Positions 42,799-50,547 of a stretch of DNA of 64,000 nucleotides are shown here, piece by piece; positions within the stretch are counted from its first letter, which is position 1, and the number at the start of each line of letters is the position of its first letter. Where the stretch lies: the NCBI GenBank assembly GCA_017461775.1, contig JAFTXD010000116.1:1-64000 (forward strand). The letters are read 5' to 3'. The notes beneath the pieces are model-generated. The model was not told the origin of the DNA. It searched no databases and worked only from the letters and a program-made list of their open reading frames with translations. Made by a program: the position numbers and the translations under genes. This stretch comes from Lachnospiraceae bacterium. Lineage in GTDB: Bacteria > Bacillota > Clostridia > Lachnospirales > Lachnospiraceae.

Positions 42799-43982
42799 CT
42801 CCAATATTCGCTTACTATATCAAGCATTATCTGCGCACGCTGAAGGTACGTATGCTCCGCTGCCACCTTCCTCTGTGCGCTGCGTGCGATTCTTTCCCTT
42901 TCCTCATCGTGCTCCAGATAGAATGCAACTTTTTCCATTAAATCTCCGTAATCATAATAGATTACCATGTCTTCATCCGGCGTAAAATACTCCAGATAAT
43001 CTTCCTGATAATTTGTAATCAAGAATCCACCACATCCCATAATATCAAATGCTCTCAGTGGGATGCCTGTCTGAATACTTTTCAGTGTTATATTTAAATT
43101 AACCTTACTGTTCGCAAAAATATGAGGGGCATCGTTATAATAATCTGCCTTGCCCATATTGTGAACTCCTTTTATGGACACATCTCCCGGAGTGTACAGA
43201 TGCACCGGATATTTCTCTCCCAAAAGCTGCATAATCTCTGTTCTTTCTAAAGCTGTCACCCTTCTTGCCAAGAAATAATTGGCCAGTGTCCACTCGGCAG
43301 TCTCTAAGCCATCTCCCTTGGCATACACGGGACAAACCTTCTGAATATTTTCCATCAGCTGGGGATTTTGTAATAACGACTTCTCTAAGAAATAATACCC
43401 ATATACATTCTTTTGTGCCGCCACAAGTGCATCCACGTAACCCTTTTCATAAGGCTCTAACTTCTCCATATGACGGTACATATTTCCAAAGGACTCATTG
43501 TACAAAGAGCCCACAAAGGAAATCTCCCCCGCATACTTCTTTCCGTAATCCCTATTCTTTAGCACACTTTGGTAGCAATCCATAGGTGCCGCCATGGGAA
43601 GGTAATAGGTCTCAAAGCCCTTCTGGGCCAAATCCAAGCAAGTACCTCTATCAAAAACAAAGGCAAAATTAGTATCATACTCCAAGGTCTTAGAGTATAG
43701 TTGTATGAAGGGACTATCATAGGTCCACGACAGATACGGAACTCTGCATGCCTTACAAGCCATGGCTACAATAGGGAAATAATTAAAGGAAAAGACACAA
43801 AAATAAGACCCGGATATCAGCCTTTTTACCAAAAGCTCTGTGTATCCCACATCCAGACGGGTATCCGTCTTATGATAATCCAATGGGATACATTCTACTT
43901 CATATCCAAGTCTTTGAAACGCTTCCTGTATGGATAAATTTCCGAAGCTCTTCCATTCTATAAACAATATCGTCCTACTCAT
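42795..43982 (-). CDS. Glycosyltransferase, DUF3880/PF13524 type, paralog
   Basis: A 395-residue protein closely related to the gene at 41623: SFNYFPIVAMACKACRVPYL, WTYDSPFIQLYSKTLEYDTN, EISFVGSLYNESFGN, NSKVNLNITLKSIQTGIPLRA and FDIMGCGGFLITNYQ. GAGGG lies nine bases before the ATG. It begins 20 bases downstream of the flagellin terminator, on the same strand, so it may get some read-through from hag; I saw no separate promoter. The two paralogs may add successive residues of the flagellin glycan. Confidence 0.8.
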   Translation of the reverse strand: MSRTILFIEWKSFGNLSIQEAFQRLGYEVECIPLDYHKTDTRLDVGYTELLVKRLISGSYFCVFSFNYFPIVAMACKACRVPYLSWTYDSPFIQLYSKTLEYDTNFAFVFDRGTCLDLAQKGFETYYLPMAAPMDCYQSVLKNRDYGKKYAGEISFVGSLYNESFGNMYRHMEKLEPYEKGYVDALVAAQKNVYGYYFLEKSLLQNPQLMENIQKVCPVYAKGDGLETAEWTLANYFLARRVTALERTEIMQLLGEKYPVHLYTPGDVSIKGVHNMGKADYYNDAPHIFANSKVNLNITLKSIQTGIPLRAFDIMGCGGFLITNYQEDYLEYFTPDEDMVIYYDYGDLMEKVAFYLEHDEERERIARSAQRKVAAEHTYLQRAQIMLDIVSEYWS

Positions 43983-44002
43983 CTACACAACCCTCGTTTC
44001 CC

Positions 44003-44034
44003 CCAAAAGAAATAGGGCTGACTTACGTCAGCCC
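44003..44034 (-). terminator. Flagellin terminator
   Basis: Minus strand perfect 8-bp stem GGGCTGAC with GTCAGCCC (44015-44034) and a GTAA loop, followed by TATTTCTTTT. Confidence 0.85.
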
Positions 44035-44054
44035 CATTGGCAATCTTCAATAAA

Positions 44055-44879
44055 TTACTGAAGTAAAGATAATACGTTCTGACCTGACTGGTTAGCCTGT
44101 GCCAACATAGCGGTTCCTGCCTGTGCAAGAACGTTACCGTTAGAGTACTTAACCATTTCAGAAGCCATATCGGTATCACGGATTCTGGACTCAGCAGAAG
44201 TAGTATTCTCAGCAACGTTGTCTAAGTTGTTAACGGTGTGCTCAAGACGGTTCTGGATAGCACCAAGATTTGCTCTCTGAGTAGAAAGCTTCTCGATAGC
44301 GCCCTTAACAGCTTTATTTAAATCCTGAGCAGCTGAAACTGACTGTGCACTCTCACCATCAATCTCTAAACCTTCAGTATCTAACTTAGCAATAGATACT
44401 TCGATATGCTGATCTGCTTCTGCACCAACCTGCAATGCACACGCATTAGCAGATAATGAACCATCTAACAGACTCATCTCATTGAAAGTAGTTGTAGAAG
44501 CTACTCTGTCGATTTCGCTAAGTAACTGCTGAACTTCTGCATCGATGAAGTCACGATCCTTAGAAGTTAAAGTACCGTTCTCAGCCTTAACTGCAAGTTC
44601 ATTCATTCTCTGAAGCATATCATGAACTTCATTTAAAGCACCTTCAGCGGTCTGTACCATAGAGATACCATCCTGTGCATTTAAGGAAGCCTGATTAAGA
44701 CCACGAACCTGACGTCTCATCTTCTCAGAAATTGCAAGACCTGCTGCATCATCTGCTGCACGGTTAATCTTGTAACCAGAAGATAACTTCTCAGTAGTCT
44801 TAGCCTGAGTCTGGGTGTTAACGCCTAACATTCTGTTAGAGTTCATTGCTAATAAGTTGTGTTTAACGATCATTGCCAT
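44055..44879 (-). CDS. hag: Flagellin
   Basis: A 274-residue flagellin, the subunit of the flagellar filament. It has the conserved N-terminal D0/D1 (MIVKHNLLAMNSNRML, KLSSGYKINRAADDAAGLAI, RGLNQASLNAQDGISMVQTAEGAL) and C-terminal D1/D0 (NLGAIQNRLEHTVNNL, ENTTSAESRIRDTDMASEM, MLAQANQSGQNVLSLLQ). The variable centre (about 140-205) is short, without a D2/D3 insertion, but has Ser/Thr sites for O-glycosylation by Maf. The ATG follows AAGGAGG. The gene has a perfect sigma-28 promoter and CsrA hairpins in its leader, the hallmarks of late flagellar control. Confidence 0.98.
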   Translation of the reverse strand: MAMIVKHNLLAMNSNRMLGVNTQTQAKTTEKLSSGYKINRAADDAAGLAISEKMRRQVRGLNQASLNAQDGISMVQTAEGALNEVHDMLQRMNELAVKAENGTLTSKDRDFIDAEVQQLLSEIDRVASTTTFNEMSLLDGSLSANACALQVGAEADQHIEVSIAKLDTEGLEIDGESAQSVSAAQDLNKAVKGAIEKLSTQRANLGAIQNRLEHTVNNLDNVAENTTSAESRIRDTDMASEMVKYSNGNVLAQAGTAMLAQANQSGQNVLSLLQ

Positions 44880-44882
44880 AGT

Positions 44883-44900
44883 ATATTCCTCCTTGAATAT
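44883..44900 (-). promoter_or_regulatory. CsrA-type hairpin over the hag Shine-Dalgarno
   Basis: In the RNA, ATATTC, the loop AAGGAG and GAATAT form a perfect 6-bp hairpin with the GGA in the loop. The loop is the ribosome binding site itself (AAGGAGG), so CsrA bound here would block translation. Confidence 0.75.
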
Positions 44901-44917
44901 GAAAAAAATAATATTTC

Positions 44918-44933
44918 ATCGCATCCTTGCGAT
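44918..44933 (-). promoter_or_regulatory. Upstream CsrA-type hairpin in the hag leader
   Basis: In the RNA, ATCGCA, the loop AGGA and TGCGAT form a perfect 6-bp hairpin with GGA in the loop; it closely matches the CsrA consensus. It sits about 40 bases before the start codon, 17 bases upstream of the second site. Confidence 0.75.
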
Positions 44934-45062
44934 TATTGACTTGTTTACTGCCTGTCCGATTCGCACAAGTCGCACTCACAGTAAACTTAATGAAATCTTA
45001 CTCAATTGTGCGGATTGATTCAGATTCCGGTTCAGAAAGCTTATTTGCTTTACTTGATAAAT

Positions 45063-45089
45063 ATATCGGAAATTTGTGAAAGAACTTTA
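45063..45089 (-). promoter_or_regulatory. Sigma-28 promoter of hag
   Basis: Minus strand TAAA (45086-45089), a 16-base spacer, CCGATAT (45063-45069). Leader of about 180 bases. Perfect to the SigD consensus. Confidence 0.9.
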
Positions 45090-45152
45090 TAGTTTTTATA
45101 ACTAAATTCTGCACAAATTAACCAATCGTTTTTTGTGAATTTTGTTGTTGAT

Positions 45153-45626
45153 TTACTTTTTACTGTCCATAAACTGGGGCGGATTATACGCAGCATTATT
45201 CAACTTTTTATAGTAATCATACGCTGCCTTAGAAGTTTTTCGGTTATCACGAATACCCTCACGCTGTTTCGCAAAATACTGCTCTATCAGCTGCTTGTTT
45301 CGCTTCTCCTGCACCTGAACAGCCACCCCCATCTCTGTAACGATAGCAATCTGCTGCTGAATCCCCTTAATCTCAGAAGCATACTTTGCCCTATTATCTT
45401 TCAGTTGTGCCGCCAGTCTTTCGTAAAGAAGTTCAAAACCATTGTCCAGCTTAAGAAGCTCTTCTATCAGACGCCCCTTTTCCTCCACTGCTGCATCAAA
45501 GGAATCCATATCCACAGTTTCTGTAGAAAATACCTCTTCCTGACGTTTGTTATACTCCTGTATCCGGGCAAGTACCTGTTTCTTTTTTTCCAGGCTCTCT
45601 GCCAAAATGGTTAACTGATTCTCCAT
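45153..45626 (-). CDS. FliT-type flagellar chaperone-like protein
   Basis: A 157-residue helical protein (MENQLTILAESLEKKKQVLA, YNKRQEEVFSTETVDMDSFD, VEEKGRLIEELLKLDNGFELL) with strong coiled coil. Located directly after fliS with a one-base TAATG overlap, the position of the FliD chaperone FliT. The sequence also resembles FlgN-like helices, but position favours FliT. Start ATG at 45626 overlaps the fliS stop; an upstream in-frame start is not needed. Confidence 0.65.
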   Translation of the reverse strand: MENQLTILAESLEKKKQVLARIQEYNKRQEEVFSTETVDMDSFDAAVEEKGRLIEELLKLDNGFELLYERLAAQLKDNRAKYASEIKGIQQQIAIVTEMGVAVQVQEKRNKQLIEQYFAKQREGIRDNRKTSKAAYDYYKKLNNAAYNPPQFMDSKK

Positions 45627-46012
45627 TAAACAGTTCCTTTCCCCTTGTTGATACGCATAACCTCTTTCCACGTATCACGGACAGAGTGAAGATGTGTATT
45701 CACCTCTTCCAATATCTCTTTATCCTTCTTCATATTTGCTTCCACCAAACGCTGGCTCAAGTACACATAAATATTTTCAAAGTCCTGTGCCACTGCATAT
45801 TTCATGTCCAATGTTTGGCGAAGGTAATCAATAATCTTTTGCACCTTCGTAATATTCGTATGCGCCTTAGGTATATCCTTTTGGTCAAGAGCCATCTCCG
45901 CTATATTGCAGAACTTAATAGCACCCTCATAGAGCATCAACGTCAGCTCCGCAGGAGAAGCCGTCAATACTTTGTTGTTGTTATACTGCGCATATGCATT
46001 AGGTAGCGCCAT
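45626..46012 (-). CDS. fliS: Flagellar export chaperone FliS
   Basis: The chaperone that binds the flagellin C-terminus and keeps it from polymerising in the cytosol. 128 residues, normal length: MALPNAYAQYNNNKVLTASP, AELTLMLYEGAIKFCNIAE, YLRQTLDMKYAVAQDFENIY and RDTWKEVMRI. The ATG has GGAGG eight bases before it, in the overlapping end of fliD. Confidence 0.95.
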   Translation of the reverse strand: MALPNAYAQYNNNKVLTASPAELTLMLYEGAIKFCNIAEMALDQKDIPKAHTNITKVQKIIDYLRQTLDMKYAVAQDFENIYVYLSQRLVEANMKKDKEILEEVNTHLHSVRDTWKEVMRINKGKGTV

Positions 46013-46016
46013 TTTA

Positions 46017-47510
46017 TCAACCTCCTAAAAGACCGGTTAGAGCATTGGTATTGGACTGCATCTTTGCCAGAGTTGTCTCCATAGCAGCAAATTTCTTATA
46101 CCATTTATCCTCGTAATCCGCCAGTTTTTCTTCCAGCTCTGCAATCTTTGTTGTGTAATCGTTATAATCCGTCTTCATCTTCTTGTCATCATAGAAGCTA
46201 CCGAAGCTACGGTAACCATTTACTGAAGAAGATAAACTGTTCATCTTGTCATAGAGATTCTTCGACAACTCTGTAAAGAAAGAAACAACCGTATCCGGAT
46301 CACTGGCAATCATACTCTTCAGCTTATCTGCTTTTCCGGAAGAGTACTCATCGTCCGCATCACCGGCGATGTGGTACATGTTCTTCTCATTGTCTGCAGC
46401 CTCAAAGTACCCTTGTGTCTCAATACCAAAATCAGAAAGATACATGGTCTTTTCGCCTATTTTGATACCAGAGGACATAATTCCCTTCAGTGCGGTACCG
46501 ATGCTGGAAAGATTACTGTCATTGCGAAGAAGTGCATCCTTAATCTTGGTCTCGTACTTCTCTACTTCACTTTCTGATAAAGCCTCCTTTTCTTCATCAG
46601 TAAGTGGCTCATAGCCCTTTGCAGAATCTGCATTATACAACTTATCAATCTCATTGATAACAGTGTTGTACTCTTTAATGAAATTCTTCACCACGTCAAA
46701 GATGCCGTCTACGTCATCCTGAGTAGTGATGGTCACTGTTTCCTTTTCTGCGGTTTCTGATAACGCCGTAAAAGTCAGACCATTAATTTTAAATACATTG
46801 GTACTACTCTTAAAAGTTGCACCATTTAAAGTAATCTCTGCATTCTGACCATCAATTTTGGTTGCGCCACTGCTTAAGGATAAGCCCAAAGCGGATAACG
46901 CCCCACCACTGGCATTTAACTTGAAATTATTATCCTCACCAGACTCCTTTGCACTGACAAAAAGTCTCTGATTTTCCTCATCAAAGCTGGCATTTAAACC
47001 ACATTCATTCTTCAACCAAGTTAAAGCATCAGAAATAGTGGTCTCATCTGTAACCTCAAGCGTCTTCGCTTCCCCATTTATAGTACAGGTAATCTGCGCG
47101 CCTGCCTGCAGACTACCCAGTTCACTGATTTTTGTAAGTGCTGTTGCCTTCTCGCCACTGGTAGTCTTCACTTCAGCGCCCGTCAAATAAGCAGTCTTCG
47201 CCAGCTTATCTACAGTCAACTCCTGCACACCATTTACTGCGTCCTCACCGGTAATTACACTAACTGCTGCAGAATTAGACACCTTGGTAGTCTTCTTCGC
47301 ATATGAAGACTGATAACGCATATTGTTAACAAACTTCGACTGTAAATTCTTCAGCTTTGTATTCAGCCCCTTCCAAGCATCCTGCTTCCATTCCAGCTTG
47401 GTCTGCGCTTTAATCTCTTTATCAACCTTGGTTCTTTTAGCTGCAACTAATTCCTGAATAAGGCTCTCTGTGTCCATACCGGACATCAGACCAGTCATTC
47501 TCATTGCCAT
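46017..47510 (-). CDS. fliD: Flagellar filament cap FliD
   Basis: HAP2, the cap that directs flagellin assembly at the filament tip. 497 residues: N-terminal MAMRMTGLMSGMDTESLIQELV, the D1-region KTTKVSNSAAVSVITGEDAV, the middle LTVDKLAKTAYLTG, and the C-terminal IGIETQGYFE-like DFGIETQGYFEAADN and YTTKIAELEEKLADYEDKWY. Lies between flaG and fliS; AGGAGG precedes the ATG. Full length, unlike the FliD-like orphan at 1277. Confidence 0.97.
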   Translation of the reverse strand: MAMRMTGLMSGMDTESLIQELVAAKRTKVDKEIKAQTKLEWKQDAWKGLNTKLKNLQSKFVNNMRYQSSYAKKTTKVSNSAAVSVITGEDAVNGVQELTVDKLAKTAYLTGAEVKTTSGEKATALTKISELGSLQAGAQITCTINGEAKTLEVTDETTISDALTWLKNECGLNASFDEENQRLFVSAKESGEDNNFKLNASGGALSALGLSLSSGATKIDGQNAEITLNGATFKSSTNVFKINGLTFTALSETAEKETVTITTQDDVDGIFDVVKNFIKEYNTVINEIDKLYNADSAKGYEPLTDEEKEALSESEVEKYETKIKDALLRNDSNLSSIGTALKGIMSSGIKIGEKTMYLSDFGIETQGYFEAADNEKNMYHIAGDADDEYSSGKADKLKSMIASDPDTVVSFFTELSKNLYDKMNSLSSSVNGYRSFGSFYDDKKMKTDYNDYTTKIAELEEKLADYEDKWYKKFAAMETTLAKMQSNTNALTGLLGG

Positions 47511-47522
47511 AGTTACTACCTC

Positions 47523-47942
47523 CTATCTCTTTTCATCCACCAAGATACCTGCAATCTCCCATACCTTTGCAATCATATCCAGTGTTTTCTCCGGTGGAAC
47601 CTCTCTAATTACTTCTTTTGTTTCTTTGTCCACAATTTTAATTGTTACTCTGTTGGTTTTCTCATGAATACCGAATACTGCCTCTGAATGACGCATATTC
47701 TTATTCAGCTGTTCCACAGCCTTACGAATCTGCTCCGGAGACGCCTGCTGATCCTGTGCATTATTTGTGTTGGTCTCAGGACCTTGACTCTGAACCTGCT
47801 GCGCTGGTTCAATTTTCTCCACCGGCTCTACGGGCTGCGTGTCCACAGTCACAGTGGTCTGTGCCTGTGCTGCTACGGGTTTGCTTTGCACTGCTCCTTG
47901 TGCCTGCACGCTCATAATACTTCCTAATGGTTCTACTGCCAT
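47523..47942 (-). CDS. flaG: FlaG family protein
   Basis: A 139-residue protein related to FlaG, which affects filament length. The first 65 residues are Gln/Val/Pro-rich and disordered; the C-terminal region RKAVEQLNKNMRHSEAVFGI, then NRVTIKIVDKETKEVIREVP and EKTLDMIAKVWEIAGILVDEKR is the FlaG domain. Last residues end right before fliD (12 bases). First gene of the sigma-28 unit flaG-fliD-fliS-fliT. Confidence 0.95.
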   Translation of the reverse strand: MAVEPLGSIMSVQAQGAVQSKPVAAQAQTTVTVDTQPVEPVEKIEPAQQVQSQGPETNTNNAQDQQASPEQIRKAVEQLNKNMRHSEAVFGIHEKTNRVTIKIVDKETKEVIREVPPEKTLDMIAKVWEIAGILVDEKR

Positions 47943-47981
47943 AACTATCCACCTCCATGTGAATCTGAATCAATTGTGAAA

Positions 47982-47998
47982 GCACCTATCCATGGTGC
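47982..47998 (-). promoter_or_regulatory. CsrA-type hairpin in the flaG leader
   Basis: In the RNA, GCACC, the 7-base loop AUGGAUA and GGUGC: a 5-bp hairpin with GGA in the loop. A second GGA-bearing element (CAC-AUGGAG-GUG) overlaps the flaG Shine-Dalgarno at about 47951-47962. Confidence 0.55.
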
Positions 47999-48040
47999 CA
48001 TTAGTCATTTTTGTGGGCTCTACCCACTATCTTACTTTTT

Positions 48041-48068
48041 TTATCGGACAAAAGTACGGATTACTTTA
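48041..48068 (-). promoter_or_regulatory. Sigma-28 promoter of flaG-fliD-fliS
   Basis: Minus strand TAAA (48065-48068), a 17-base spacer, CCGATAA (48041-48047). One base longer in spacing than hag. Leader about 90 bases. Confidence 0.75.
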
Positions 48069-48191
48069 GCCACCCGTCTTTTTTTCTGCATCATTTAACC
48101 ACATCTTCTTTATCACCATTCAAAGCCATTTCCCGGTTCCACGATAAAAGAATTGGGTATATAGGTTCTCCACACCCTAAATCCGCCACCT

Positions 48192-48219
48192 AAAAAGGAG
48201 CCGGCACCACCGACTCCTT
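48192..48219 (-). terminator. Terminator of the flgM-csrA operon
   Basis: Minus strand stem AAGGAGTCGG with CCGGCTCCTT (48195-48219), one wobble, TGGTG loop, then TTT. Confidence 0.8.
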
Positions 48220-48231
48220 CCCATTTACATA

Positions 48232-48450
48232 CTAACCTAACAAATCTGCCAGAGCAGCCAGTCCTTCCGCACTTACTGCCTCTTCATTTGCCTGCTGAAT
48301 CTGTGCGTATACTTCTTTACGGTACACCGGCACTTCCTTAGGTGCAGAGATACCAATCTTTACCTGGTCGCCCTTTACTTCCAAGATGGTGATTTCCACG
48401 TTGTTGTTCACAATGATGGCTTCACCTTTTTTACGAGATAATGCCAGCAT
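48232..48450 (-). CDS. csrA: Carbon storage/flagellin translation regulator CsrA
   Basis: A 72-residue RNA-binding dimer that represses flagellin (and perhaps FliD) translation by binding GGA hairpins. The core MLALSRKKGEAIIVNNN, VEITILEVKGDQVKIGISAP, PVYRKEVYAQIQQANEE is conserved, with the C-terminal 10 residues extra. It directly abuts fliW (start follows its stop). CsrA-FliW-flagellin forms a partner switch: FliW sequesters CsrA unless flagellin binds FliW. Confidence 0.97.
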   Translation of the reverse strand: MLALSRKKGEAIIVNNNVEITILEVKGDQVKIGISAPKEVPVYRKEVYAQIQQANEEAVSAEGLAALADLLG

Positions 48451-48909
48451 TTATTCACCATCCTTTCTCGCTTTTAAAATGTCATAAATATAATACTTCA
48501 CAGGATATTCTGCATTCTCTACAATTACCTGACAAGCCTTGCAGGTGTCCCCATTGACAACAAATGGCCCCTGGAGATTTACACTCATTTGGGTAATATC
48601 CTTTGGAATGGTTGCACTGACAAGTACGAATGTATTGTCTTCGTTCAACTCTCCCAGGTTCTTCAAGAGTTCCTCGTCCACCATGGGATTATAGTCCTCT
48701 TTCACTGACAAAGGATCCATTACCGGCATGGCAAAGCCCGGTTCGTCCATGGACTGCAACCACTTAATACCTGAGCTCACACCCTTCTCTGAATCAAAAA
48801 TCAATGTAAAGTTCTTTAAATCCGGGAAACCGATAATACCATTCTCAAAGGTAATAATCTTGCTTTCCTCAATATCAATTTCGCCAAATACTTTCGTATT
48901 AATCTTCAT
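48451..48909 (-). CDS. fliW: Flagellar assembly factor FliW
   Basis: A 152-residue regulator that binds CsrA and flagellin. Recognised by ITFENGIIGFPDLKNFTLIF and IKWLQSMDEPGFAMPVMDPL, and YPVKYYIYDIL near the C-terminus. GGGGAG precedes the ATG. Encoded just before csrA in the flgM operon. Confidence 0.97.
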   Translation of the reverse strand: MKINTKVFGEIDIEESKIITFENGIIGFPDLKNFTLIFDSEKGVSSGIKWLQSMDEPGFAMPVMDPLSVKEDYNPMVDEELLKNLGELNEDNTFVLVSATIPKDITQMSVNLQGPFVVNGDTCKACQVIVENAEYPVKYYIYDILKARKDGE

Positions 48910-48934
48910 ACTAATTTTCTCCCCTACCCTTCTC

Positions 48935-50503
48935 TTAAATAAAGTTCAGAAGTGTAGTCTGCATAATCTTACCGGTAGCCATCAGTGCCGCTTCATAGGT
49001 AAGCTCCGCGCTTCCCAGCTGAATAGCCACTTCGGTGATGTCCGCATCCTCGTTCTCACTCTTTAAGGTCTCAAAAGTAGTCTTCTGCACCTGCATACGG
49101 CTCTCTACCAGAGAAAGCTTACTGGTTCTGGTACCACAGTTGGTGATGGAAAGATTTGCCTCATCCAGCGCACCCTGGAAGGTAGTGATGCCCGCTTCGA
49201 ACATTCTCTGTGCCTTTTCCTTCATAAAGGTAAGCGCCTTGTTGGCAGCGTCCAATCTGGTCTGCACTAAATCCTTATCCACGCCACCCTTCTCAAGCTC
49301 TGCCTCTAAATCAACAACGATAGCTTCCATATCCACTACGTCCTGCATAGCATTCACAAGATCCTCCACCTCACGACCGATTTTGTGCTTAAAGCACTCA
49401 TCCGCAGTAGAGTTCACCTGAATTACCTGATTAAATCCTACATCGTACTCAATCACCTGATGGAGCTTTTCGTTGCTCTCTAAGTAAGACTCGTTGTATT
49501 TCACCACATTACCATCTTCATCAGTGGACGTACACGCAAAATAATGCTCCGGACGAAGGTCACCCTATTTCCAGTCCTTCTTGTGGTAGGTAATGCGGAT
49601 TTCATCCTCGTTGATAGCACTGGTCGCTGCAGAATCCTCCGTAGCCTTTAATGCCTTGTATGCTTCTTCACTAAGGAGCATCTCGCCGGTTTCCGGTACA
49701 TATACAGCACCTACGCCCTGCATATCCGCTGCTGCGGTATAAGGATCCTCGTAGTCATGAAGCACGGTCACAGGCATGGTCTTGTCAGTGAAGTTACCAT
49801 TTCCATCGGACTCCTTGTAGGTCAATGTAGGCACTTCATCGCCACAATTGCTGTATGCCAGACGAATTCTGTATACATCAATCCGGGAGACATCCGTCTC
49901 ATCAATGTCCATGTTCTCATAATTTGCTTCGTTGATATCCTTCAAATCATCTATCACGTTGCCGTCCGCATCCTTGGTGGTAGTACGGATAACACTGATG
50001 GTGTCAATGTTTTCCTTGGTTACCTGCTCGGTGATTTCATAATCGATGGTATCCGCTTTCAAAAAGCTTAAGGAAGTATCGGTACGATATCCGGTAAATA
50101 CATATCTTCCTGCGAAATCGGCATCACCGGTGGTATACACCTCATCACCCAGAGCCTTCATCTGCTCGATGATAATCTGTCTGTCAGAAGAGGTAAGGTA
50201 TTCGTTGGAGCCCTTGGTACACTGGCTAATCATGTTGGTGATGATACCGGTCAGGTTGTCCAGTGCCTTCTCCGTTACCTCCAGCCAGCTCTGCGCATCG
50301 GGAATATTCTTGCTGTAGTACTGAGTTACCTCGGTAACATTACTACGAAGTCTCAGCGCACGGATAGCTACTACCGGGTCCTCGGAGGGACGACTGATTT
50401 TCTTCTGGGTAGACATCTGTGTACTTAACTTGTCCTGGTAAATCTTGTTGGTATTGATATTTGCCAGGTTATTGTTTCGCATGATTTTATTCGTAATTCT
50501 CAT
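48935..50503 (-). CDS. flgL: Hook-filament junction protein FlgL, split by an in-frame amber codon
   Basis: FlgL (HAP3) joins hook-cap proteins FlgK and the filament. The N-terminal part (50503 to 49568) begins MRITNKIMRNNNLANINTNK, with a D0/D1 SRPSEDPVVAIRALRLRS and SWLEVTEKALDN. A TAG at 49565-49567 stops it after HKKDWK. The same frame continues as GDLRPEHYFACTSTDEDG, the region typical of Clostridial FlgL, then to the C-terminal ESRMQVQKTTFETLKSENED and LTYEAALMATGKIMQTTLLNFI, ending at 48935. Without the stop the product would be about 522 residues. A GTG at about 49507 could start the second part, though I see no good ribosome site. It is either a sequencing or assembly error, a true nonsense mutation, or a read-through site. 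Confidence 0.85.
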
Positions 50504-50547
50504 TTAGTATCACCTAAACCTTTCCTAGGCTCGAGGGCTATCGGTAT

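Noticed and set aside
49565..49567. Amber codon as sign of a recoded genetic code
   Set aside because: TAG is a normal stop for other genes in the window, such as secE (534) and the Y-polymerase (55256).
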